Assembly (NCBI GenBank): GCA_934045905.1 | Contig: OW203769.1 | Location: 26,505,705 to 26,569,704, forward strand | Length of the DNA: 64,000 bases | From: Leuctra nigra | Lineage: Eukaryota > Arthropoda > Insecta > Plecoptera > Leuctridae | Reading direction: 5' to 3' | In this document: positions 12,344 through 22,132 of the stretch, one piece after another | Position numbering within the stretch: position 1 is the first letter of the stretch | Layout of the letters: each line of letters opens with the position of its first letter | The notes under the pieces: model-generated | What the model saw: the letters and a program-made list of their open reading frames with translations, nothing else | Databases searched by the model: none | Told to the model about the DNA's origin: nothing | Made by a program: the position numbers and the translations under genes

Positions 12344-12772
12344 CCCCCACCGACGGCTGCAACCTTATAGCGGTGGTGGGGTTTGTGTTGGCCAATGAAC
12401 CATTGCAGCTACGCCGGTGAGCATATGCTCATGTGTAAGGGCTACCCATGCCGGACAGATCAGTGGTGAGGCCCAGACAAAGAGCAGCCTGGGTCGACCT
12501 ATCCATGACCTCCTTTGAATTTGCGGTCCCCTTAATGGGCCGGCCTTCCCCCCTCGAGATGGTGATCCCCCTGATATCGGGTTCCGCCGGCCCGAATCCT
12601 CACACCCCCGGTCCGTCCCCATTCCGGCCTGGCCTTCCCACCAGTGCTGAACTCCCCCGGATCGGGCCCGTTAGGTCGAACCCCTCCCCATGTCCTCCAC
12701 TTTTATTCAACAAAGGTAAATGTAAAAATTAATGTGCGCCATATAACCTCGTCGTTGACGCGCCGTTAAACA
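12344..12772 (+). mobile_element. SINE-like retroposon, copy 1
   Basis: The sequence starts CCCCACCGACGGCTGCAACC and ends ...GACGCGCCGTTAAAC with an AATAATAAT tail. A second copy at 25970-26414 starts at the same base and has a 13-bp target duplication, which defines both ends. The first 38 bases can form a stem (CCCCACC with GGTGGGG). Its short frames are GC-rich by-products and not genes. It lies in the 979-bp vestigial intron between 12262 and 13242. Confidence 0.7.
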
Positions 12773-12779
12773 ATAATAA

Positions 12780-13180
12780 TCTAGTCTAATTCAAGAGTAA
12801 AATCGTGTCATTTTAAGCTAAAATGAAGTTCTATTTTTTTGTACCGACATATTTTAATAAAATCTTTTTTCTTGTAGACCTACGGACATACCATCAGAAA
12901 AAAATGAAAACAATACCAACGTGCTCTATTTTAAAAGTTATACACCAAATTCGCAATGATTTTCCTATACCTCCCATGTTAAAGTTTGGTTCATTTTCAG
13001 TTATGTTGCAAATAAATACTTAATAATAAAAAAAATACATAAAATTGAAAACTCATTATATGGGCGGGAGTTGCAAACTACAGGAAATTAAAAGAATCTT
13101 TTTTACATAAATGTAGTTGAAATATTGGAAAACGTTTTTTGAACTTATAATTTTAAGATTTTTTTTGTTTTTATCGATTG
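12780..13180. repeat. dispersed repeat, copy 1 (partner at 38.9-39.3 kb)
   Basis: The order of words here (AATCGTGTCAT, GAAAACAATACCA, CGTGCT, ATTTTAAAAGTTA, CATACCTCCCATGT, AAAATTGAAAACTCATT) recurs at 38960-39270. The two copies are clearly related but diverged. No terminal repeats or coding frame are visible. The element type is unknown. Confidence 0.65.
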
Positions 13181-13241
13181 ATTGATAAACCGATCGATTC
13201 ACTCCATCGTAAGAAAGAAAACTCCGTGGTTTTCGGGTTAC

Positions 13242-13419
13242 CTGTGGTGGTGCGCTGCTGCCGTGTACTGCTGGTAGTGTGAGTGCCAGGGGTCGCTGCT
13301 GGCGGAACTGTGTGGGTGGTAGGGGTCGCCATAGCCGTGGTGCGTCACCGTCGCCGGGCTCTGGTAGTTGCTGTTCCAGAAGGAAGGGGGGAAGTTGCGC
13401 TGGTTCATCGGAGACGATT
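13242..13419 (-). CDS. vg: vestigial exon with FPPSFWNSNY motif
   Basis: This 178-bp exon is flanked by an acceptor (CTTGACCAG) and a donor (CACAG/GTAACC). It starts in phase 1 and ends in phase 2, matching the TONDU exon upstream and the His-rich exon downstream. It encodes SSPMNQRNFPPSFWNSNYQ, then a Tyr/His/Ser-rich stretch (HHGYGDPYHPH, SDPWHSHYQQYTAAAHHH). RNFPPSFWNSNY is a conserved block immediately after the TONDU region in insect Vestigial and is the best single identifier after TONDU itself. The region behind TONDU is low in complexity and is thought to contribute to transcriptional activation by the Vg-Sd complex; that role is family knowledge and is not visible in the sequence. 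Frames on the plus strand here are shadows. Confidence 0.94.
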
Positions 13420-16250
13420 CTGGTCAAGAGAAACAGGTCATCATTTACTTTGTGCAGTCGACACAATTGCGTATCTAGATTATAGAACAACAAATTCATG
13501 CATATTTTTTTAAATTATTTTTTAAAACTTGAGTGATATTTCTTATGTAGGTAGGTATATCTATTCAAGGTACCGAATGCTATAGCCCCTCATTTAACAC
13601 GGACGATGGTAAAATATTAATTTTACACTGGAGGGCAGAAATATGTACCAAAAAATAAATACATCGGGCTAATGATTCAGGAGATATGAGCCGGTTACAT
13701 GAATTTACCTATTTGCTTAGAATTACCCAAATACGCTTTGAAATTACGCTGTAGGGGTGACAGACAAGCAATACACTTTCCTGAAGATAACATTTCCTAT
13801 TAATGAGCAAGTAGGTAGTTGTTACTTGTTATTATCCCTCGTTTAAAATAACATTGTTTCAAATGAGCCTGCTACTTAAAACTCGTCTTTATCTTCTTTA
13901 TAAGCGCTATAAAATGAGTGTGGGTATCGAAATGACTGTATAGATGCATTTCCCACGGACACTGTGGGAGGCCCACATGACTGTGGACCGATCTGCAGAT
14001 GATCCGCTGTCGCTTATCTCGCCGTGATCTGTACCAGACAAACTCGAGCTGTCATTAACCTGGTGTGGTGACATCAGAGGGTTCCCGGAGTGCAGGGGTG
14101 TCCAACATGACGACACCTAACCAGGGGTGTCCAATCCGTGACAAACCCTCTTGTCATCCTCGACACAAGGGTAACCAATCTATTTCAATTTATCAATTTC
14201 TCAATGTGTTTCTCCCATTTCATAGTGTTTAATTATCAGATATTTCAATATTAATATTACCAGATGTATATTTATTATCAAATAATCAGATATTTTCCTA
14301 AAAACACGAATGGACGAATTTCTCCAGACGAATTGACCATTTTAACCGTTTAACCATTTTATGTGAACATTGTTCACATCGTTCCTTGTATGTCTTAGTC
14401 TCTCAAGACAAGGGTGACTAAATCACAACAAACTCTACTGTCACCAAATATGTACCTCTGAGGTAAAAGGACCGATGTCCACTTAAATGATTTTCAAGTT
14501 GAGCTCAAAAATCAAATGTTACCCTCATAGGTTAATTTATAATTGTCAAACGATTCATTTTGTAAGAGATACTTCAATAAACTGTATTTGTTGAATTTAC
14601 ACGTAAAAACAACAAGAGTTTGATAGAGCTTGATATAAAATATGCGATGATATCGCAACATCGAGAAACTGGACATTGGGCCTCTCTAAGGTACAGAACT
14701 TATCGGGGTCCAGTATATATTATATTATAATAATAATTATAGGGAATTATATATCAATTCATAAGAAATTCTCTTGTCGCCACAGTAGTATACAGTGGTT
14801 TCCCCAAGAACAAGGGTGACCAAATCAAATCTATCTGTTTTGCATTCTAATTAGAAGTTCTTCTTTGTCAATCTCGCCTCAGCAATACATGATCTCAATC
14901 TCATGAGAGTGTAAGAGCCATTTACAAAAACAACCAAAGGTCAAATAAGTGATTTCGAAACAATCAATACAAACTTTCCTATAGAGGTATAGATGAACTG
15001 CAAATTTAAAAGATTTTACCTCCGATATACAGAGGTTGTTGTTCCCCAATTGTAGCTTTTTCAGTGATTATCTATTATCTTATCTAGTTACATAAATTGT
15101 TTATCTTTTATCGAAAATGTTAATTATTAAGATAAAAAAAATCGGAAAAGCAATGATTTTTTCCTTGTTTTGAAGAAACTCTACGAGAATTACTTTCTTG
15201 AATCTACCAGCATTTATATTCATCGAGCCTTTAAAAAATTCGTGAATATAATTATAATTCACATTGAACAATTGATTCCCTTTTAAAATGGAATACCTAC
15301 ATTTTTTCAGCCCTTCTCAACAATTAATTTTTTATCATTGTCTATACTAAAATTATCTAGATAATTTTTAAAATATTTATTTATTATCTTATCTAGATAA
15401 TGTAAATTGGTTATCTGTCACAGGAAAATAGTACGTAATTCTAACAATTAATAATTACCTATAATTAATTTACTACTTATAGATAGATAGATAGATAAAA
15501 TACGAAGCATGTACCTAATATTATACCTAAGACAAAGGAATGTAATCTATTTTACATACCCCTGAACTGTCCACTGTATTTACAACGTAACTATCAACGA
15601 ACCAATAAAATCAGTTAGTTTTAAATCACTTAAAACATCTTATGGGTAACCTTTACTATAAAAAAAAAATCACCACAATTAAGATAAGAAAGGTTCCCAT
15701 GGGCTTATACCTATAATATAATACATTAGTTTAGTTTAAATGTCTAGTGTTTCTAATAGTTATAAATAAAACTTGTCTGGTATTGGATTGGAATGTTATT
15801 GGTGTCTGCGAAACTACTGCGCGATTATGCCAGCCAATCAAATCGGTGCAATTATATTAACTCTGGGCTTGATAGAGCTATTTATTATATAAAATGCAAT
15901 GATAGTTGTTGCCTTTAATTGGATTTTAATGGTTGTGAATTGTGATTGGATTGAAAACAAAATTGCAGTGGCTACGAGGAATTCAAAATGGGGAAGTTTT
16001 AAGAAAGCTGATTTTTTGTTCTGGGATAGCTTTGTGCATGAACAAGAATCGTTTCTGTATTTCATAAATACAAGTAAAAAATACTAAATAGATTACCTAG
16101 GTACTCTGACCAAAATTTTCCTTTGGTTTTCCACTTTAGTATAGTTTACAGGCATAGGTACTCGTATTTGCTAATTATTGTATATTACAGTTATTGGATA
16201 TATAGTCTCTTATTAAATGTCATGCCTAGGATTTTTTTTTTTCAATTTTA
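13420..16250. other. vg: vestigial intron, part between exon and repeats
   Basis: This is the first part (by coordinate) of the 6.7-kb intron between the TONDU and FPPSFW exons. A patch of higher GC at 13940-14130 has an open minus frame of 69 codons (containing SSSLSGTDHGEISDSGSS) and a TTCCCACG word at about 13951, but it has no convincing splice-site pair. From 14160 to 14830 the phrase ACAAGGGTGAC(C/T)AAATCA recurs three times, which suggests old repeat debris. Short runs of GATA occur at 15480. Confidence 0.45.
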
Positions 16251-16256
16251 AGTTAC

Positions 16257-16410
16257 GTTTACAGCTCGGCGTTCGTTCGACGTTCGGCGCTCAGCGGTTG
16301 AGCCTCCTGATTGGCCAACGCCGAGCGCTGGCGTTCAAGGTCAAAGATAAACCATGTTCATCTTTCAGCGCTAGCGCTGAGCGTCGAACGTCGAACGTCG
16401 AACTGTAAAC
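16257..16410. mobile_element. foldback MITE with GTTTACAG termini
   Basis: The element starts GTTTACAGCTCGGCGTTCG and ends CGAACGTCGAACTGTAAAC. The arms are imperfect inverted repeats of about 45 bp built from CGTTCG/CGAACG words, around a short centre. There is no coding potential. The superfamily is not clear. Confidence 0.7.
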
Positions 16411-16870
16411 TTCGGGTCTCATTTATTTACTACTGGAGCGCTCCACAGGTCGGAATTAAAATGGACTTATAGCAGGTGAATTTTACCTCCATGAAGATGA
16501 GAGTGATAGTGGGATTTATAATCTTTGTTTTTATTACAATTTTATTTTATATTCACATTAACATATGTACAAACACTTCTGATACGTTTTGTGTCCAGTT
16601 AATTATTTATTTTATATAGAAAGAAATATAAATAAACAGTTCAACTTGTTGCGTCTTTGCCGCCATCCCCACCCAGCTCATTATTCACTAGAATCCAGGT
16701 CACTAATGTTGCCATCACTATCACAATCACTAACAATATCTTCCTTGAACTTCCCACTATCATTTTCATCTTCACTAAATTAATAATTGCTACTAGAATC
16801 GTCAAAAACTTCCTCCAAATCATTGCTGCACATTCCTTTCCTATAGGTAGACGCCATATTGGATTACTAG

Positions 16871-17250
16871 CTGGTGTGTTGGATACCTCGGTTCTCGTTA
16901 GATCACTGAGGTTAAGCAACATTGAGCGCGGTCAGCGATTGGATGGGTGACCATTCAACTCTGTCTGCCAGGTTGCTGCCGTTGGGCCAGAGAGACTGGG
17001 GTGTTTGGGGGTCAGTGTGACGACCTCCCTCCACCTGTTATCAGTCTCTCGACGGCGCGGGTTGTGGAGGCCTGTGCTGTGAATGTTACACCGTCCTTCG
17101 GAAGGGACGTTAAGCCGTTGGTCCCCTTGGTATCTTTCGTCAGGAGTAGGCTACATGCCGGTACCGGGTTTCCTCTCCTCCCTTCTCTATATTACATTCT
17201 CACTAGTGGAGCCTGGCTCTGTTGAGAATATAGACTTAATAATAATAAAA
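16871..17250 (+). mobile_element. SINE with 5S rRNA-derived head
   Basis: The first 85 bp resemble 5S rRNA in order: TACCTCGGTTCTCGTTAGAT, AGGTTAAGCAAC (box A region), GAGCGCGGTCAGCGATTGG and ATGGGTGACC (box C). This is an internal pol III promoter layout. The head is followed by a body (GTTGCTGCCGTTGGGCCAGA ... CTCTCGACGGCGCGGG) that recurs without the head at 38702-38823, and by a TTAATAATAATAAAA tail. The arrangement matches the 5S-derived SINE3 class. It is not a functional 5S gene, since only the 5' two thirds are present and with changes. Confidence 0.8.
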
Positions 17251-17487
17251 GAAATATTTCGACTTGGTTTGTCAACTTTTTCATGGAATAGGAACAAATA
17301 GAATTCTGTGTGACTCGATTGCTCAGTAGATACAATAGTGTTTTTTGTTTATTTCGCTGATAGATAGCGCCACTTGTACGAAAATTGTTTAGAAGCAATA
17401 CAAAATGATGTCGGACCTGTTCCGACATACGGCAAGAACGGGAAAATAAAAATGTCGGAATCATTCCGACTTTCGGCCTGAAAGGGG

Positions 17488-17990
17488 TGGGTTTTGATAG
17501 AATGTTCACATGATCAGTCTGATTGTATATAAGTAGCACTTTTCATTTAAAACATTTTAAAACATTTAAATCATTTTGCTTCTTGCATTGTTAATTAATA
17601 AATAAGCCGCCGGTTATTCAACAAAACCTCTCAAGACTATGAAATTTCCGATACGATTAGAAACCAAACCCTTTAACCAATTGATCTCAAATTTTAATCA
17701 TGATTATTATATAAAAGACAAACTTAGGGTTATCACTTGGCACATTTTTTAAATTAAATTTCATACGGCACCCAGTGTGACAAAAAATATACCATTGTTC
17801 ACTAAATATCATCTCTATATTACTAATTAACAAAGCAAACAATTAAAAATTTACCAAGTGATAAACGTAATTTTGTCTTTTATCTAATCAAGATTCAAAA
17901 TTCAAATCATTTGGTCAACCCGTTTTGTCTCCAACCGTATCCCAAAAAGTGCCTGCAAAATGCGGCAAAATCGCTCGCACTTACACCACC
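17488..17990. mobile_element. foldback element, family A copy 1
   Basis: This segment begins TTTTGATAGAATGTTCACAT followed by GATCAGTCTGATTGTATA and matches 56921-57383 over nearly its whole length. Each copy is internally self-complementary. AACCAATTGATCTCAAATTT and a later copy of TTTGAATTTTG/AAATCAAATTGG-type sequence pair, as do the AAACTTAGGGTTATC and GATAA(C/A)...TTTGTC arms. It is a nonautonomous element without coding capacity. The piggyBac-like element at 17991 abuts its right end. Confidence 0.7.
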
Positions 17991-18728
17991 TTAACCCTTT
18001 CCCGGGCAAATTATTTGAGCTTATGGAAAACAGTGACAACAGCGAATTAGTGAATTAGATAACATTAAAGCATGTTGACACTTTTTTTTTTTAATTGTCA
18101 CTTAAAAAATTTGGTGGGATAAATACTTCCCACCACCCATATAAGAAAATGCGTTGTAAAAAAAAATTTGAATTTTTTTTTGAATATGATATATTTTTGA
18201 ATCGAGATTTGAATCGAGATCGAGAACTGCAAGCTTAAATACATAATTTATGGTTAAAAGAAAAGTAAATATCAATGATTATCTAAAACATAACTTATCA
18301 TTTTCGAATAAGAGATACTATAGGTTGGGCAGTGGGAAGACTACTTCCCGTTTGTAAATGATTTCGTAATAAAAAAAAATGCAGCGGTCAAAATAATATG
18401 TTCATCAAATATTTATCTAATATTACTTACATGATACCTTACATCAAACATTTACACTTTAGGTTATCAATCCAAATTTACATATAGATATTGAGATATA
18501 AATCGATTTTTTGACGAAATTTGGCGTACCGTGTGTCATCCGCTATTTGCCACGGCTTTCTTGATGGTCTAGAGATCAATTTTACCGACCACACATTTTT
18601 TTTTAAAGTTGTGTAATATGCACATAGATAGCGCCACATCAAAGACCCGGGAAATATATCACCCGTCGCCCATACAACGCATAGAAGTTACTGGGAAAAC
18701 CGTTTCCCACCGCCCGGGAAAGGGTTAA
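17991..18728. mobile_element. piggyBac-like nonautonomous element with TTAA duplication
   Basis: TTAA at 17991-17994 is followed by CCCTTTCCCGGGC. At the other end GCCCGGGAAAGGG is followed by TTAA at 18725-18728. The terminal inverted repeat starting CCCTTT and the TTAA target duplication are the signature of the piggyBac superfamily. The 730-bp interior carries subterminal repeats with TTCCCACC words (18116-18140, 18705-18715) and no transposase, so mobility would depend on an enzyme supplied elsewhere. Confidence 0.85.
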
Positions 18729-18769
18729 ATCTGTAACAGCGTTCTAATATCTTGTGGATATTAAATACG

Positions 18770-18850
18770 TTCTGTGCTAGTTCATTGCAGGAAGGCACGG
18801 GTTCGATCCCCATAGGTGTACACATAACCAGATACGATACGATCTCTCAA
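18770..18850 (+). mobile_element. tRNA-related SINE fragment
   Basis: GGAAGGCACGGGTTCGATCC contains an excellent pol III B box (GGTTCGATCC). No full cloverleaf can be drawn, so this is more likely SINE remains than a tRNA gene. Boundaries are uncertain. Confidence 0.4.
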
Positions 18851-19231
18851 ACACGTGTGGCAGAGAGCAATGGGAAAATATAGGACGTATTGACACTCTA
18901 TAAAAGGCAAGTTATTTTATCTTGTATAAATAAATCTAATTATTACCCATTGATTAACTTGCTTGGCTACAAAGTAACATGGTTCGGTACATACATTGAC
19001 ATAATTGTGACATAATGCCTCTATTTCTAAACGTACACCAACTCAACTAATCACCATATTAATTGCTTCCTTTTTAATACAGAACTGTCATAAGGGTAAC
19101 AATTACCTCCCCCCCCCCCCCCCTTCCATACCCAGCCATCGGTCATAGTTTAGTCAAACTTTACTCAGAGAGCGAAATCAAAGATCTTGTTATTATAACA
19201 TCTTTGGCGAAATGAATGAAAGATTACGAGC

Positions 19232-19330
19232 ATGGGTTTTGATAGGATGTTCACATGATCAGTCTGATCAGTCTTGCTTATAATGCTCATATGCTTCAAT
19301 CTCTCCTACTCCTTGATCGAAACTAGCCGC
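19232..19330. mobile_element. family A foldback element, head fragment
   Basis: TTTTGATAGGATGTTCACAT followed by GATCAGTCTGAT repeats the start of the elements at 17488 and 56921. Only the head is present; the downstream sequence is different. Confidence 0.6.
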
Positions 19331-20078
19331 CTTAATGTTACAAATTCCATCGGTCCTTATTTTGTAGAAATTATAATTTTTCATACGAATTAATTTAAAA
19401 AGTGTAATTATAACGGGTCTTCAGAGGTGACATTCATTTCTTATTCGTCCGTGAGCCGACAATGTAGTGAAATATAAATATTGCTTCATTATTTCATAAA
19501 GATACAAATTTTAGTTATACATTTTATAAACCAATGAATTTGAAAATATTTTTTTGAACAGTTAGTAGAAATAAGAACGATTAAATTCCATTATCACGGC
19601 CAAATTTTTTGACAAATTGGAACGAACCTATGACTTAGAGAAACTTGACCGTGACAACCAACTTTGATGATTTGATAACGGTCTGTCAAAGGGTTTGATA
19701 AAATCTTTTGTCATAAAGTAGATCAGGCTATATTTCTGTCAAAGATTTAACGCAATAATTTGATGATTGACAAATGATTTTACAGAAAATTTTACCTAGT
19801 AAATGAGCTTAAGATGAAGAACTACTTTACTTTATTTTGGTAGTACAAGCCTAAATTAAAATGCAAAATGCAGCCTGGGTCTCTAAAAAATGACTAATTA
19901 TTTAAATAATTTATAGAATATTTTATTTCAATCAAATACACAACAAATAATTTGTAGAAATAATTATTTGATGAAACTTATCTATATAATGGCAGAAACA
20001 ACTACCCCCTCCCCTTGCGACCAATTGTAGCGATGTCACTCTCCCACCCACAAAATCTCATCTATCATCTCTACTGAC

Positions 20079-20282
20079 CTTTATCATGGGAGGTATTCGA
20101 CGTCTTGTCACTGTAGCTCGACGCCGCCGACAGCGCTCTGCTGAAGTGCTGGTCCACGACAGACTCCACATCGCCGGAGTAGTGCGTGAACACCACGCAG
20201 TTGGCCGACAAGTACTGCGCCCTGCTCCCTCCAGGGCCAGGCCCTTCGTCATCGTCGTCGTCATCGTCCCCGGGACCACAAC
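20079..20282 (-). CDS. vg: vestigial exon with TONDU (Scalloped-binding) domain
   Basis: This exon encodes the interaction domain by which Vestigial binds the TEAD factor Scalloped in the nucleus to form the wing selector complex. The predicted acceptor is TTTGAACAG at 20283-20291 and the donor AAAG/GTCAGT at 20079/20078. The length of 204 bp gives phase 2 in and phase 1 out, fitting both neighbours. Residues 1-22 are an acidic lead (CGPG, seven Asp, Glu, GPGPGGSRAQ). The TONDU core then reads YLSANCVVFTHYSG, DVESVVDQHFSRAL, followed by SAASSYSDKTSNTSHDK. In this frame a TGA lies just upstream, inside TTTGAACAG, so the exon cannot extend further left in the protein. The first 72 bp (20211-20282) form the proximal unit of a 17-unit tandem array that also duplicates the splice acceptor; use of the proximal acceptor is my inference. 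Confidence 0.95.
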
Positions 20283-21576
20283 CTGTTCAAACAAGTTGGG
20301 ATCAGTACTGCGCCAGGCCCTTCGTCATCGTCATCGTCATCGTCATCGTCCCCGGGACCACAACCTGTTCAAACATGTTGGGATCAGTACTGCGCCAGGC
20401 CCTTCGTCATCGTCGTCGTCGTCGTCCCCGGGACCACAACCTGTTCAAACATGTTGGGATCAGTACTGCGCCCGGCCCTTCGTCATCGTCGTCGTCGTCG
20501 TCCCTGGGACCACAACCTGTTCAAACATGTTGCATGTTGGGATCAGTACTGCGCCCGGCCCTTCGTCATCGTCATCGTCGTCGTCCCCGGGACCACAACC
20601 TGTTCAAACATGTTGGGATCAGTACTGCGCCCGGCCCTTCGTCATCGTCGTCGTCGTCCCCGGGACCACAACCTGTTCAAACATGTTGGGATCAGTACTG
20701 CGCCAGGCCCTTCGTCATCGTCGTCGTCGTCGTCCCCGGGACCACAACCTGTTCAAACATGTTGGGATCAGTACTGCGCCAGGCCCTTCGTCATCGTCAT
20801 CGTCGTCGTCCCCGGGACCACAACCTGTTCAAACAAGTCGGGATCAGTACTGCGCCAGGCCCTTCGTCATCGTCATCGTCGTCGTCGTCGTCGTCCCCGG
20901 GACCACAACCTGTTCAAACAAGTCGGGATCAGTACTGCGCCCTGCTCCCTCCAGGGCCCGGCCCTTCGTCCTCGTCGTCGTCGTCGTCCCCGGGACCACA
21001 ACCTGTTCAAACATGTTGGGATCAGTACTGCGCCCGGCCCTTCGTCATCGTCATCGTCATCGTAACCGGGACCACAACCTGTTCAAACATGTTGGGATCA
21101 GTACTGCGCCAGGCCCTTCGTCATCGTCGTCGTCGTCGTCCCCGGGACCACAACCTGTTCAAACAAGTCGGGATCAGTACTGCGCCCGGCCCTTCGTCAT
21201 CGTCATCGTCATCGTAACCGGGACCACAACCTGTTCAAACATGTTGGGATCAGTACTGCGCCCGGCCCTTCGTCATCGTCATCGTCGTCGTCGTCGTCGT
21301 CCCCGGGACCACAACCTGTTCAAACATGTTGGGATCAGTACTGCGCCCGGCCCTTCGTCATCGTCATCGTCATCGTCATCGTCCCCGGGACCACAACCTG
21401 TTCAAACATGTTGGGATCAGTACTGCGCCAGGCTCTTCGTCATCGTCATCGCCATCGTCCCAGGGACCACAACCTGTTCAAACATGTTGGGATCAGTACT
21501 GCGCCAGGCCCTTCGTCATCGTCATCGTCGTCGTCCCCGGGACCACAACCTGTTCAAACATGTTGGGATCAGTACT
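20211..21576 (-). repeat. vg: tandem array of about 17 copies of a vg 3' splice site and exon start
   Basis: Seventeen units lie between 18 AGTACT words. In gene orientation each unit reads AGTACTGATCCCAACATG, TTTGAACAG/GTTGTGGTCCC, a (GAC/GAT)n acidic run, GAAGGGCC(T/G)GGCGC and the next AGTACT. Each therefore carries a branch-point-like TACTGAT about 20 nt before a CAG acceptor and the start of the TONDU exon. Unit length varies by multiples of 3 (70, 73, 76, 79), as set by the GAN triplets, and so is 1 modulo 3 in the units checked. Two units (the exon-proximal one and that at about 20941) carry 17 extra bases (CTGCTCCCTCCAGGGCC on the plus strand). One has a 6-bp TGTTGC insertion near 20530. 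Open frames over 500 codons on the plus strand are a consequence of the repeat. Confidence 0.93.
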
Positions 21577-21700
21577 TGTCCTCATCATGTTTGTCGTCAA
21601 ATCTCCTGGCCAATAAGAAAAGTGTAGGGCCCCTGTCCCGGGCCCCTCATCGTCGTCCTCATTATCTATTACCATGTGAGGTTGTGGCGTAACTTCAGAT
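21577..21700 (-). other. vg: distal edge of the acceptor array with an open frame
   Basis: In gene orientation this segment runs GATAATGAGGACGACGATGA, then GGGGCCCGGGACAGGGGCC, and ends ATGAGGACAAGTACTGATCC at the first array unit. The frame reads DNEDDDEGPGTGA...DPNMFEQ into the array. Its acidic run and GPG resemble the start of the TONDU exon (DDDEGPGPG), so it may be a diverged relic of the same sequence or an alternative exon. A run of 13 C residues sits at 21705-21717. Confidence 0.4.
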
Positions 21701-21899
21701 TTCGCCCCCCCCCCCCCGCAGGATATTATTTAGGGCCCCCTACTTTTTAATTGCCTAACCATAAAATCATTTTAAAATATGCATCATTTTTGTTAATTTT
21801 TAAATACTTTTTGTTTAATTATTGTAAATCCAGTTGCGAGCTTAGTTTATGTAGTAGGTAGGTAGATAATAACAGAAGGTGAAAATAGTACCTACACTC

Positions 21900-22100
21900 A
21901 GGACCGATTTGGGTCTGGGGGAGGGCCTCACAACAATACGCGGGTCCGGGCCGCGCAGGCCGGGATAATTCGAATTTCACTCTAGAATTTAGTGCAATTT
22001 AACGCGACTTAAACACACACTTTGGTCGATTTGATCATCTTATTTTTTAAATTACTACTATTTTCATCAATTATCAATTAATATGAAATATCTTTGTTTT
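21900..22100. repeat. dispersed repeat, partner at 26.4-26.6 kb
   Basis: TAGAATTTAGTGCAATTTA, CGCGACTTAAACACA and CGATTTGATCA occur here, and in the same order at 26466-26525. It begins near CAGGACCGATTTGGGTCTGG, whose CAGG start resembles hAT-type termini, but no matching right end was defined. It lies inside the vestigial intron between the two splice-site arrays. Confidence 0.55.
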
Positions 22101-22132
22101 TATTGTTAATTCGACCCATATTTTATCCCCTG

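Noticed and set aside
12365..12732. Pro/Gly-rich open frames on both strands
   Set aside because: They lie wholly inside a SINE-like retroposon that has a second copy at 25970 with broken frames.
13056..13513. Open frames on both strands over the FPPSFW exon
   Set aside because: Shadows of the vestigial exon in other frames; only the phase-1 minus frame keeps conserved residues and splice sites.
16871..16955. 5S rRNA gene
   Set aside because: Only the 5' two thirds are present, with changes, and it runs into a SINE body and tail.
17400..17480. GTCGGA..TCCGAC palindromes as a regulatory pair
   Set aside because: Two short imperfect palindromes beside a repeat element; no further evidence of function.
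20086..21627. Open frame of 513 codons on the plus strand (and overlapping frames of 343 and 204 codons)
   Set aside because: It is the antisense reading of the vg acceptor array. All three plus frames are open because the GC-rich unit lacks stops and its length is 1 modulo 3; the product is a repeating Arg/His, Ser and Val pattern with no domain.
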